This document shows positions 8,538 through 16,913 of a DNA stretch of 64,000 bases, piece after piece. Both the position numbers and the translations under genes were made by a program. The DNA comes from Flavobacterium erciyesense. GTDB taxonomy: Bacteria; Bacteroidota; Bacteroidia; Flavobacteriales; Flavobacteriaceae. The stretch lies in NCBI RefSeq assembly GCF_018069925.1, contig NZ_JAGPXB010000010.1, forward strand, positions 1-64,000. Direction: 5' to 3'. The stretch's first letter is position 1. Each line of letters opens with the position of its first letter. A model generated the notes under the pieces. It was not told the origin of the DNA. It saw nothing but the letters and a program-made list of their open reading frames with translations, and did not search any database.

Positions 8538-8624
8538 TGTCAGTTCGAGCGCAGTCGAGAACCTAAATTGTCTATTGATTGCATTTGTTTTAAAAAAAGC
8601 ATCTCGACTGCGCTCGATGTAACA
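8538..8624. repeat. 87-base inverted-repeat element, copy 2
   Basis: This is the near-identical neighbour of copy 1. TTCGAGCGCAGTCGAGA at the left end pairs exactly with TCTCGACTGCGCTCGA at the right end, so this copy has the better-preserved stem. The two copies are in the same orientation. Confidence 0.7.
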
Positions 8625-8862
8625 AAAAATAATAATTTACTCATTTGAGCTTCTAGGTCCGATTTAAAAAGATAGAAAATGAAAGCACGAGCAGGCTGCG
8701 AATACTTTGAAAATGTTTTGACAATTTTTCTACATTAGTTGGTTACTTTCCAAAGGCTTCGATTTTTTTTAAAGTATTTGGCTAGTCATTGCTAATAAGT
8801 GGCAATTGAAATAAATAACAGAAAAATTATACTCATGAATCCATTTTTATAGGAATTATACA

Positions 8863-8870
8863 TAACTTTG
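8863..8870 (+). promoter_or_regulatory. -7 element for the M23-like gene
   Basis: TAACTTTG matches the TAnnTTTG consensus and lies 43 bases before the ATG at 8914. No TTG at the -33 position is seen. Confidence 0.45.
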
Positions 8871-8913
8871 GTTAGAAAGATAAAACCTAATAAAGTTAAA
8901 AAATTATTCATCT

Positions 8914-9834
8914 ATGTTTTCTAAAAAAATCCTGCCTTTGTTTTTATTGTTTTGGATTTCCTTTACTGTTGCACAAACACAAGAAAGACCAATTACTGTT
9001 AATGCAGTAAAAAATCAAAACAATTCAGTTGACATTTCTTATGAAAAATCAAAACCGGGTACTTATACTGTTCAGTTAAAATTTAAAAATTTAGATAATA
9101 CGTCGATTAATGATTTTGTAAAAATTATAAAAGACAAATCGGGCATATTATGTACTTTACGACCAAAGGATCCAAATCAAGGGATTGGATACACATATTC
9201 GGTCACTTATGCTCCGGGGAACTTCAAAGCTAAAGTTGACAGTACTTACCGCTATCTCCTGCCATTTAAAAATGGTAAAAACTACCTGGTTTATGAGAGC
9301 AAGAATGTCAATGAAGTGTATTTTAACAAAAAAAGAGAAATTGTATTCAAGTCGTATGCTATTCGAGCCAAAAATCCGGATAGCATTTATGCCATGCGAA
9401 AAGGAATTGTTATTGAGGTTGCCAATAAACAATCTAATAAAATTCAAGAAGATGATTTAGTTTTTACTACTCAAAGAAATTGCATACGAGTGGAACACGA
9501 AGATGGTACCTATGCAACCTACAATGGTTTTAAATCTGGTTCTATCAGTGTTAAAGAGGGCGATACTGTTTATCCATCAAGTTTTTTAGGAGTCATTGAT
9601 GAATTTAAAAAAGAAAACTTTCTTTTTAATTTTGATATTTATTACCCTGTTAAAGAAATAAACAACAATGATTTCAAATCAATGCTGTCGCACCATTATT
9701 TAACTCCTTATTTTCATACCACCGTTGGTGATGTACAATTAGTTGATGGTAAAGAATATACGGCAGTTGTAAAAGACGAATTCATTTCAACCGAGATGTC
9801 CAAAAAAGAAATCAAAGCTTTTTTAAAGAGATAA
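8914..9834 (+). CDS. Exported protein with a degenerate M23 (LytM-like) peptidase fold
   Basis: This 306-residue protein has a clear signal peptide (about 1-20). An N-terminal beta-rich region (30-120) is followed, at about 165-235, by a pattern that resembles the M23/LytM fold: AMRKGIVIEVANKQ, then CIRVEHEDGTYATYNGF, then VKEGDTVYPSSFLGVID. In active M23 enzymes the middle segment carries an HxH zinc motif and an upstream HxxxD. Here YATYNGF replaces the HxH segment and the first His is absent, so I infer it does not hydrolyse peptidoglycan and may be a binding or scaffold protein. It is a single gene between repeat-rich gaps and is somewhat more AT-rich than the neighbouring metabolic genes. 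Confidence 0.7.
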   Translation: MFSKKILPLFLLFWISFTVAQTQERPITVNAVKNQNNSVDISYEKSKPGTYTVQLKFKNLDNTSINDFVKIIKDKSGILCTLRPKDPNQGIGYTYSVTYAPGNFKAKVDSTYRYLLPFKNGKNYLVYESKNVNEVYFNKKREIVFKSYAIRAKNPDSIYAMRKGIVIEVANKQSNKIQEDDLVFTTQRNCIRVEHEDGTYATYNGFKSGSISVKEGDTVYPSSFLGVIDEFKKENFLFNFDIYYPVKEINNNDFKSMLSHHYLTPYFHTTVGDVQLVDGKEYTAVVKDEFISTEMSKKEIKAFLKR

Positions 9835-9951
9835 ATACAACTCGACAGCGCGAAATTACTACGTCAGTTCGGCTAAAGCCTCGGGTGCATTCCGGGTGTA
9901 CAATCAAACTCAAAACAAATCTAACAAAACAACATACAGTTCGTTTGCTAA

Positions 9952-9973
9952 ATCTCGACTGCGCTGGATGTGA
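9952..9973. repeat. Lone end of the 87-base inverted-repeat family
   Basis: ATCTCGACTGCGCTGGATGT matches the right end of the elements at 8431-8624 with one change. The other end is not clearly present, although CTCGACAGCGCG at 9841 may be its decayed partner. This suggests an older, disrupted copy after the M23-like gene. Confidence 0.5.
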
Positions 9974-10003
9974 CGGCTGTTCTTATTCTTGATTAATTGC
10001 AAA

Positions 10004-10053
10004 TACCTAACAGGTTTCAAACACCTAACAGGTTTCAAAAACCTGTTAGGTGT
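10004..10053. repeat. ACCTAACAGGTTT repeat with hairpin
   Basis: ACCTAACAGGTTTCAAA occurs twice in direct orientation and is followed by the inverse AACCTGTTAGGTGT, forming a fourteen-pair stem (10021-10053). The palindromic core AACCTGTTAGGT is itself nearly symmetrical. It lies in the 468-base gap 9835-10302, which contains only repeats as far as I can see. It could act as a terminator on either strand but lacks a strong T run. Confidence 0.6.
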
Positions 10054-10152
10054 CTCCGTTTTAGAACCAATTAATTTCCTTCCTTTGGTTTTGTATCGTC
10101 TGATGGCAAGATGCTCGGGTTTGGTTACCAACTGAATACTAACACGATTTTT

Positions 10153-10233
10153 ATAGCCCTGATGGCAGCGAAAATCCTGCTGTGCTAGTCCCGAAACTTC
10201 GGGATGGCACAGGAGATTGTAGCGTACAGCAGG
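10153..10233 (-). repeat. Dispersed palindromic intergenic element, copy B
   Basis: On the minus strand it starts with CCTGCTGTACGCTACAATC and ends with CGCTGCCATCAGGGCTA, with the same central hairpin TCCCGAAGTTTCGGGA as copy A. Its outer flank AGGAGCAGGCATC also recalls GGAGCAGCAC beside copy A. It is inverted relative to copy A, and the two bracket the M23-like gene. Confidence 0.7.
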
Positions 10234-10302
10234 ACAAAACGACTTGGTAAGATAGATGCCTGCTCCTAAAATCAAGAATTAGTGTTTTGAATTATTGGTA
10301 TT

Positions 10303-11253
10303 TTATTCTTTTGCGCGTGCTTTTCGCAAGGAGTAATTTATTAAATACAAGCCGAATAAAGTAACACTGCCGCCTATAGCGATAGCTGCATTTAGGGTTT
10401 CGCCAAAAATTAAAGCGCCCAACAACACAGCGATAATTGGGTTAATGTACGAGTAAACACTACTGATGGCTGCCGGTAAGTTTTGTAACGCATAAATAAA
10501 GGCGATAAAAGTAAGTACGGAACCAAAAACAACCAAGTATGCAATAGACCACCAAGATATTGCCGGTATTTCGGCTAGGTTTACAGCGGTTCCGGTGGCT
10601 CCGTTGTAGGCAAAAAGTAGAATGCTTGACAAAAACATTTGAATTCCCAAGCTAAAATAAGGGTTAAAACTTGCGGCTTTTTGTTTGGTGTACAAAGTGC
10701 CAAAGGCCCAAGTGATGGTTGAAATAACCGAAATTATGATTCCAAAGCGGAAATCAGGAATTAAAAAATCAGCTAAATGATCGTAAAAAATAACACATAC
10801 GCCACTAAAACTGATCAACAAACCCAGAATAGAGAACTTAGATAAACGTTCTCCTTGAAAAAAGGAAATAATGACAATCCACAACGGGACACACGCACCA
10901 ATAATAGCGCCCAAACCACTGCTGATGTATTTGACACCCCAAGTGCTTAGTGCGTTGCTCAACACGAAGTTTAAAATACTGAGTATGGCAATAGTTTTCC
11001 ATTGTTTTCCTTTTGGCCAAGGCGTTTTTTTGAACAAGAAAAAGGAAATGTAAATGATTCCGCCCAAAAATTGCCTGATAGCTACTAATTGTAAAGCAGG
11101 CATGTGTTTTACGCCTTCTTTGGAAGCAATCCAGGTGGTTCCCCAAAAAAAACTTATCCAGCACAAAGCCAGAATTGGCAAGCCAATTTTACTTAATTTT
11201 GACGAAACGGCATTCTTAATTTTGGTTTTCACTTCACAAATTTGGTTGTGCAA
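10303..11253 (-). CDS. EamA-family (DMT superfamily) transporter
   Basis: This 316-residue integral membrane protein has about ten hydrophobic helices arranged as two EamA repeats (about 28-160 and 172-308). Segments such as CWISFFWGTTWIASKEG and INPIIAVLLGALIFGETL are typical of drug/metabolite exporters. The substrate cannot be read from the sequence. The first 20 bases overlap the end of the upstream epimerase gene, and it is the last gene of a five-gene minus-strand unit starting at 16345. No terminator stronger than the repeats at 10004-10053 follows. Confidence 0.9.
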   Translation of the reverse strand: MHNQICEVKTKIKNAVSSKLSKIGLPILALCWISFFWGTTWIASKEGVKHMPALQLVAIRQFLGGIIYISFFLFKKTPWPKGKQWKTIAILSILNFVLSNALSTWGVKYISSGLGAIIGACVPLWIVIISFFQGERLSKFSILGLLISFSGVCVIFYDHLADFLIPDFRFGIIISVISTITWAFGTLYTKQKAASFNPYFSLGIQMFLSSILLFAYNGATGTAVNLAEIPAISWWSIAYLVVFGSVLTFIAFIYALQNLPAAISSVYSYINPIIAVLLGALIFGETLNAAIAIGGSVTLFGLYLINYSLRKARAKE

Positions 11254-12037
11254 AAGTATACTTTAATATGTTTTGTAGCTCCTCGGTTCCTATTATTTTT
11301 TGGTCGGAGCCGCCTTCGTTTACAAATTGTGGTGGAGCCAAATCAAATTCTAATGCTTTTTGCGTGTAATAGTCTTTTCGGCTAGGATGCGCAGGTGCGG
11401 CGGCATTCCATGTTTGACCCCACAAGTCGTTTTTTAGGATGGTTTTAATGATTCCGATACAATCTTCTAAATGAATTAAATTAACCGGCGCATCTGGATT
11501 GGGCACTTGTTGGCGACCGGATAAAAAATGAATCGGATGTCGGTTGCCACCAATCAATCCGCCAAAACGAAGTACGGTGGTTTTGAAACGCGTGTTGCTT
11601 TGCAAAAGTTGTTCGGTTTCCCAAAGTTGTTTGCCACTTTCGGTATCAGGATCAGGAATAGTATCTGGAGTAACGAGGCCTTGAAGGTCGTTAAATACTG
11701 ATGTTGAGCTAATGAAAAGGATATTTTCTATTGTTGATTGCTCGATAAAAGGAATCAATTGGTTGATTTTGGCAACAAAGTTCTCGCTTTCTGTGCTGCG
11801 TAATTTCGGTGGGATATCAATGAGTAAAGTAGTTGACCCGTCGAGAAAATTGGAGATAGGTCCCGTTATTCCGCTCTCAGAAAGTTGTATCGAGTAGGGT
11901 TTGATCTGCGCTTCGGCTAAAATGACTTCTTTTTCGGTAGTTGTGGTAGAGCCTTTTACAGCGTGACCGTCTGCAATCAGGGCTTTCGCCAAAGGCAGTC
12001 CGAGCCATCCACAACCTAATATGCTAATTTGTTTCAT
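11234..12037 (-). CDS. NAD(P)-dependent epimerase/reductase, YeeZ-like
   Basis: The protein opens with a Rossmann fold nucleotide loop, ILGCGWLGLPLAKAL, directly after the start. It continues with FISSTSVF at the position of the catalytic Ser and a region LIHLEDCIGII late in the protein, as in the SDR-type YeeZ/YlbE group of atypical epimerases. I chose the ATG at 12035-12037 (MKQISILGCG), because the alternative five codons upstream only adds MKKTS in front of the first beta strand. It overlaps the M28 gene by 14 bases and the EamA gene by 20. The substrate is unknown. Confidence 0.82.
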   Translation of the reverse strand: MKQISILGCGWLGLPLAKALIADGHAVKGSTTTTEKEVILAEAQIKPYSIQLSESGITGPISNFLDGSTTLLIDIPPKLRSTESENFVAKINQLIPFIEQSTIENILFISSTSVFNDLQGLVTPDTIPDPDTESGKQLWETEQLLQSNTRFKTTVLRFGGLIGGNRHPIHFLSGRQQVPNPDAPVNLIHLEDCIGIIKTILKNDLWGQTWNAAAPAHPSRKDYYTQKALEFDLAPPQFVNEGGSDQKIIGTEELQNILKYTFAQPNL

Positions 12038-14438
12038 TGATGTTTTTTTCAATAATTTCAGTAATTAGTGTTGCTTGCGGTTTAGGCATGATTATATTTG
12101 GGCGTTTGGGAGGCATCACAATTGGCGATGCAGCTACAGGAGTAACTTTAATTTTTTGTTTAATCACCACTGCATCTGTCAATACAAACGGAGTAGGCAT
12201 CATCCAATTTTCTCTTTTCGGAATTTCAAATAGCGGATTGCTCATCAAATCAAAGGAACTTTCAAGCAACTCCATGTCGAAAGGGATATTGGCATTAAAA
12301 TTAAATTTCAGCACCAAAGGCGCATTGTTTACCACATAATAGCGTAACAAATTAGATCCTTTTCTGCGGTATTCACCTGTTGAATTATTACTTTCAGTGG
12401 TACGATTGGCTTTGAAATTATAGATTTTCATCTTTTCATTAGCAAAAATATCGTAGCGGTTCACTTTTCTATTTGGTGTAATCTGTAGTGCTACGTATCT
12501 TTTCGAGCCAACTATTCGGTCTTCTAAAAATACGATCGATGGTTCTTTCAACGCTACTTTGGGTGCTGGAGCAGTATAACTAAAACCAGAATTGTATTTG
12601 CTTGTGAGTGAATTAATCGTGTTGGTACTAGCAGCTGTGGGTTGGTTGCCAAGAATGCTTTTTGTCCAACTGTCTAAATTGGTGTCGTATGTGGTCCAAT
12701 TGGTTTGTTTGGTGTCAGCATCATAAATGTAAACCAAACTGTTTGATTTGGCTTTGCCTAATTCGTAGCTAGAGTTGAAATCTGCTTTCGCAAAAAAGCC
12801 TATTGCAACGGCATAAAACAAAATTGCCCACCAACCTTTTTTGGTATACGAACCAAAAACAGGTAGTAGCAAAACAAAAGTTAGAACGGTGAGGATGGCA
12901 CTACCAAAAAGTAATTTTAAACCAAGGCCAACTGGAAACATTTGTATGAACGGAACCAAAAGCAAAAGCGCAGGAATACTTAGTAAAACGTTTAAAGTTA
13001 TTCTTGATTTTTGTGTGACCACAAAAGCTGTTAATGCAAGTAAAGCAAAGTATACGGGAATGATTAAAAATCCGGCTCCGGGAAGGAAAAAAACAACAGC
13101 AAAATTAATGATGAGCCATAAAAAAAGTGGCGCAACCAAATGATTCATGGTTATTTTTCGCTCGGAGAAAAAATGGTAAAAAGTAAAACTTATGGCAAGA
13201 GTAAGTGCCATAAAAGCGGCTATGTAATCATGACCGTTGTAGGTAAAGCCATTGAGGAGATCATTGTACTGCGGATATAATAACAGTAGGCTTTTCCACC
13301 CTAAAAAAGTTAGTAAACCAGCCGTAAGTAAGCTTCCGAATAACGGAATACAACCTTTTGCAATTTCTCGAAACGAAAACAATCTTTTTGCTTTTCCTAT
13401 AAAAAGTAAAAAAGCAAGCCATATTGCTGCAAATACAACCAAAGGTATATTCCAGCTAAAAGGGTAGTGGATGAAAGTGTACGGAATGCTAAAATAAACT
13501 TGGTCGTTTGTACTTTTGGTGGCTTCAAGATTTGCGTTTGAAAAATAATTGAGTAACGGCATCAAATACGTTCCTTGGTGCGCTAGTGTATTTTGGTTCA
13601 AATGCGCCACATCGTCTTGAGCGGTGTGGTAGTTAAAATGATCGTCAATAAAAGCAAAGTTGAAGCCTTGAATTTTGCCTTGCTCTCTAAATACTGTGAG
13701 ATCGGTATCGTTTGGCAACATTTTGTAAATGCTGTACATTAACGAGTTGGATACTGGAGATTTAGTTTTTGCTTCCGCAAAAGCCTTGACCATGCCTTCA
13801 TTGCCTGCGGTAGTTTCCATCAACATATAGCTTGGTCCTGAGGAGCCGCGCGCTTCAAAATTTAAAACAAGGCCTACTTCCTTAGCCCATTGATGTTGGG
13901 TTACAAAAAGAGCTGCGCCATTTAAGCCGAGTTCTTCGGCATCGGTAAACAAGATAATAATGTCGTTTTTATGTGGTGTTTTGGCATATAGAAACGCGCG
14001 TACACTTTCTAAAATGGTAGCTACGCCTGAACCTGCATCACTCGCACCGGGAGAGTAGGAGTGTGGCGCACTATCGTAATGGGATAACAAAACCAATGCT
14101 TTATCAGAGTTGCTGCCTTTGATTCGTGCTAAAATGTTTTTGGATTGAACTAAGAGTCCATTATCGTTCAAGGTGTAGCCTTGTTGCGTGCTTGTGGTGA
14201 GTCCGAGGTTGCGTAATTCTTGTACAAGAAAATTGGCTACGTTATCGTGATTGTTCGAGCCAACATAATGTGGTTTTTGAGCAATAGCTTTGATGTGTTG
14301 TAGAGCTCTTTTGGTAGAGAATTCGGCAAATGGTTCTTCTTCTTCAGCGGTCCACCGGGGCATTAGGCTAAAAAATAGAAAGCCGATAATGCCTGTAATA
14401 AATAAGGCACTAAAAAAGGATGCGTAATTTTTTTTCAT
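12024..14438 (-). CDS. Large membrane M28 family peptidase
   Basis: This 804-residue protein has an N-terminal membrane anchor (about 8-27), then an M28 aminopeptidase domain (about 45-300) with the zinc-ligand segments LLSHYDSAPHS, GASDAGSG, TDAEELGL, NFEARGSSG and DDHFNYHTAQDD. The rest has about seven or eight hydrophobic helices (about 330-560) and a soluble C-terminal domain (about 570-800). This order, peptidase then multi-span membrane region, resembles eukaryotic ERMP1-like and bacterial membrane M28 proteins. All expected di-zinc ligands appear present. It lies between the Zn-ribbon gene (30-base gap) and the epimerase (overlap). Confidence 0.9.
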   Translation of the reverse strand: MKKNYASFFSALFITGIIGFLFFSLMPRWTAEEEEPFAEFSTKRALQHIKAIAQKPHYVGSNNHDNVANFLVQELRNLGLTTSTQQGYTLNDNGLLVQSKNILARIKGSNSDKALVLLSHYDSAPHSYSPGASDAGSGVATILESVRAFLYAKTPHKNDIIILFTDAEELGLNGAALFVTQHQWAKEVGLVLNFEARGSSGPSYMLMETTAGNEGMVKAFAEAKTKSPVSNSLMYSIYKMLPNDTDLTVFREQGKIQGFNFAFIDDHFNYHTAQDDVAHLNQNTLAHQGTYLMPLLNYFSNANLEATKSTNDQVYFSIPYTFIHYPFSWNIPLVVFAAIWLAFLLFIGKAKRLFSFREIAKGCIPLFGSLLTAGLLTFLGWKSLLLLYPQYNDLLNGFTYNGHDYIAAFMALTLAISFTFYHFFSERKITMNHLVAPLFLWLIINFAVVFFLPGAGFLIIPVYFALLALTAFVVTQKSRITLNVLLSIPALLLLVPFIQMFPVGLGLKLLFGSAILTVLTFVLLLPVFGSYTKKGWWAILFYAVAIGFFAKADFNSSYELGKAKSNSLVYIYDADTKQTNWTTYDTNLDSWTKSILGNQPTAASTNTINSLTSKYNSGFSYTAPAPKVALKEPSIVFLEDRIVGSKRYVALQITPNRKVNRYDIFANEKMKIYNFKANRTTESNNSTGEYRRKGSNLLRYYVVNNAPLVLKFNFNANIPFDMELLESSFDLMSNPLFEIPKRENWMMPTPFVLTDAVVIKQKIKVTPVAASPIVMPPKRPNIIMPKPQATLITEIIEKNINETN

Positions 14439-14468
14439 GGTTGGTTATAGCATTTGGGGTAGTGGTAT

Positions 14469-14819
14469 TTATAGGTCTTTTTTAACTAGCATGTAATAAT
14501 CATTGTCTAAAACCATGTATCCCTGATCGTACAAAAAGTAGTAGGTGTTTCCGGTTTTGGTATTAAGAATCGAGGTAAAAAAATCGAAATCAAATCCTTT
14601 GCTAAGAAGTTTGGCTCGAGTGGTTTTTGATTTACCATCGGTATTGAGTTCAGATAGAATGCGGTAATTTTTGCGCAACTTGTTGTTGATGTTGCGCATG
14701 TAATTGGTACTGTCCTTGTTGATTTTGTTATTATAGGCATTTCTGCAGCCGTCGCTACAAAACTTTTTGTCTTCGCGACCCACAATTTTTTCGCCACATT
14801 CTAAACAGGTTTTTGTCAT
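14469..14819 (-). CDS. Small Zn-ribbon protein (DUF2116-like N-terminus)
   Basis: This 116-residue protein begins with a Cys4 zinc ribbon: CLECG at 5-9 and CSDGC at 21-25 (C-x2-C and C-x3-C), followed by RNAYNNKIN. The rest is helical (about 35-70), then a YYFLYDQGYMVLDNDYY segment. The ribbon resembles that of DUF2116 proteins; function is unknown. Its start overlaps the stop of the upstream GNAT/nitrilase gene by four bases (ATGA), which argues for coupled translation. Confidence 0.75.
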   Translation of the reverse strand: MTKTCLECGEKIVGREDKKFCSDGCRNAYNNKINKDSTNYMRNINNKLRKNYRILSELNTDGKSKTTRAKLLSKGFDFDFFTSILNTKTGNTYYFLYDQGYMVLDNDYYMLVKKDL

Positions 14820-16345
14820 GGATTTATTTTTTTGATGTCGTATAAATCAGTTCTTCTGTCTTTCAGGATGCGTACGCTTCCGTGTTCGTGTAATTCTTTT
14901 AGTAGGTCTAAATCGACGTCCACAATCAAGGTCATTTCAGTATTTGGAGTAGCCTCTGCTTTGATTCCGTTACTCGGAAAGGCAAAGTCAGATGGTGTAA
15001 ACACAGCTGATTGCGCGTACTGAATGTCCATGTTGTTTACTTTTGGTAAATTACCCACGCAACCAGCAATGGCCACATAACACTCGTTTTCAATAGCACG
15101 TGCTTGCGCACAATGTTTTACGCGCGTGTAGGCGTTTTGAGTGTCAGTTAGAAAAGGTACAAACAAAATATTCATTCCCTCATCGGCAAGTAATCGCGAC
15201 AATTCTGGAAACTCGACATCATAACAAATTACAATTCCTATTTTTCCGCAATCAGTATCAAAAGTTTTAATTTGTGATCCGCCCGTCATGCCCCAATGTT
15301 GCACTTCGTTTGGTGTTACGTGAATTTTGGCATACATCTCTGAGGTTCCGTCTCGTTTGCAAAGGAAACCTACGTTGTAAAGTGTGCCATTTTCAAGGTA
15401 AGGCATGCTTCCCGTAATAATGTTGATATTGTACGAAATAGCCAATTCTTTGAATCGCTTGTGAATGGGCTCGGTGTGTTTGGCCAATTCGCGAATTGCT
15501 TCCGCCTCTGATAAGTGGTTGTAATCAGCCATCAACGGCGCTGTAAACAGTTCTGGAAAAAGTGCAAAATCACTCCCGTAACCAGAAACTACGTCTACAA
15601 AAAACTCGCATTGTTCAAATAAAGCTTCTAAGTTATTTAATTGACGCATCTGCCATTGTACCAGTCCAAGTCGAATAACCGTTTTTTCTAAGTTGATCAG
15701 TTTTGGACTTTTGTCAAAATAAATGTTGTTCCACTCCAGTAAAACAGCAAATTCTTTCGAGTCGGTATCGCCCTCTAAATAATTTTTCATGACTTTCAGC
15801 ACGTGAAAATCGTTGCTCAATTGAAATGAAAGTACGGAGTCATGCAATTCTTTTCGTTTTACTTTTTCGATATAATCTTTAGGCGATAAGGTTTGGGCAT
15901 GTTGCCCGTAATTAGGGATGCGTCCGGCAAAAACAATAGCTTTTAGGTTCAGCTGTTCGCACAATTCCTTACGCGCATCGTATAGGCGACGACCCAAACG
16001 TAAGCCTCTATAATTGGGGTGAATAAAAACATCAATACCATACAAAACTTCTCCTTTTGGATTGTGCGTGGAAAAAGTATACTTGCCAGTGATGTCAGAG
16101 TAATTATGATTTTTATCGACTAAGTTTTCATCAACAATCAACGAAAGTGCAGAGCCAACGACCTTGCCATCTACCAAAATAACCAACTGTCCTTCGGGAA
16201 AAAGATTCAATAATTTTTCGATGTGATGCTCTCTCCAGTAGGATCCGGTCATTTCTGGATACGATTCGACCATTGAATTTTTGAGTTCTTTATAGTCCTC
16301 AAATTTCAAATTTCGGAGTTCTACTTTGTTGATTGCTGCTTGCAT
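14816..16345 (-). CDS. Fusion of GNAT acetyltransferase and carbon-nitrogen hydrolase
   Basis: The N-terminal part (about 1-190) is a GNAT N-acetyltransferase with the acetyl-CoA loop YRGLRLGRRLYD. The C-terminal part (about 220-500) is a nitrilase/amidase-superfamily domain with the Glu-Lys-Cys triad in FALFPELF, EMYAKIHV and IVICYDVEFPEL. This two-domain layout is known in bacteria but its substrate is not established. I chose the ATG at 16343-16345 (MQAAINKVEL) because a strong promoter ends at 16363, which places the upstream ATG at 16387 before the transcription start. It heads a unit of five overlapping or closely spaced genes. Confidence 0.88.
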   Translation of the reverse strand: MQAAINKVELRNLKFEDYKELKNSMVESYPEMTGSYWREHHIEKLLNLFPEGQLVILVDGKVVGSALSLIVDENLVDKNHNYSDITGKYTFSTHNPKGEVLYGIDVFIHPNYRGLRLGRRLYDARKELCEQLNLKAIVFAGRIPNYGQHAQTLSPKDYIEKVKRKELHDSVLSFQLSNDFHVLKVMKNYLEGDTDSKEFAVLLEWNNIYFDKSPKLINLEKTVIRLGLVQWQMRQLNNLEALFEQCEFFVDVVSGYGSDFALFPELFTAPLMADYNHLSEAEAIRELAKHTEPIHKRFKELAISYNINIITGSMPYLENGTLYNVGFLCKRDGTSEMYAKIHVTPNEVQHWGMTGGSQIKTFDTDCGKIGIVICYDVEFPELSRLLADEGMNILFVPFLTDTQNAYTRVKHCAQARAIENECYVAIAGCVGNLPKVNNMDIQYAQSAVFTPSDFAFPSNGIKAEATPNTEMTLIVDVDLDLLKELHEHGSVRILKDRRTDLYDIKKINP

Positions 16346-16362
16346 AATAAATTGATTTTCAA

Positions 16363-16393
16363 CAAATATAATTAAAAAATTTGCCATTTACAA
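16363..16393 (-). promoter_or_regulatory. Promoter of the five-gene unit starting with the GNAT/nitrilase fusion
   Basis: On the minus strand TTG (16391-16393) is followed after 20 bases by TATATTTG (16363-16370), a full consensus match 17 bases before the chosen start codon. Confidence 0.72.
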
Positions 16394-16531
16394 ACGCTTA
16401 CAAATAGTTACAACCGCTAGTAAGTAGTTAGCAACCGAATAATTTTTGATAGTCGTCACATCTTTGCACTGTCGATTTGAAACAAGATCGAGATACAAAC
16501 AAATAAACACTAATATTTAAATTTACACGCC

Positions 16532-16855
16532 ATGAAAAACAGAGTACAATTAATCGGAAGAGTAGGTCAAGATCCAGAAGTTAAAACTTTAGAAGGAGGA
16601 AAAAAACTAGCCAACGTTAGTATCGCCACGAATGATGTTTATTACAAAGAAAACGGGGATAAGGTAGAGCAAACAGAGTGGCACCGCGTAACAGCTTGGG
16701 GCAAAACTGCTGATTTAATAGAGAAATACGTAACCAAAGGAAAAGAAATTGGTATCGAAGGGAAGCTGGTACACAGAAGCTACGAAGATAAAAACGGCGA
16801 AAAACGATACATCACTGAAATTGTAGCTAATGAATTGCTTTTGCTAAGTAAATAG
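16532..16855 (+). CDS. ssb: Single-stranded DNA-binding protein, short form
   Basis: This is a 107-residue OB-fold SSB with the family start MKNRVQLIGRVGQDPEVK, the segment TEWHRVTAWGKTAD, and EGKLVHRSYEDKNGEKRYIT. It stops directly after the OB fold (NELLLLSK). The flexible linker and acidic DDDIPF-type tail that recruit partner proteins to canonical SSBs are missing, so it is probably a second, accessory SSB rather than the replication SSB. It is monocistronic and ends at a strong hairpin shared with the convergent neighbour. Confidence 0.93.
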   Translation: MKNRVQLIGRVGQDPEVKTLEGGKKLANVSIATNDVYYKENGDKVEQTEWHRVTAWGKTADLIEKYVTKGKEIGIEGKLVHRSYEDKNGEKRYITEIVANELLLLSK

Positions 16856-16876
16856 TTCTAGCAAGAAGTTAAAAAG

Positions 16877-16909
16877 AACGGGATATCTCATGGAGATGCC
16901 CCGTTTTTT
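16877..16909 (+). terminator. Terminator after ssb (may serve both strands)
   Basis: AACGGGATATCTC and GAGATGCCCCGTT form an imperfect stem around ATG and run into six T residues. It lies five bases before the convergent histone-deacetylase-like gene ends. Confidence 0.75.
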
Positions 16910-16913
16910 GTTT

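Noticed and set aside
9910..10275. A 121-codon frame on the minus strand in the gap after the M23-like gene
   Set aside because: It covers the repeats at 10004-10053 and copy B at 10153-10233, has a composition unlike protein (many Cys, Arg and short repeats), and has no recognisable domain.
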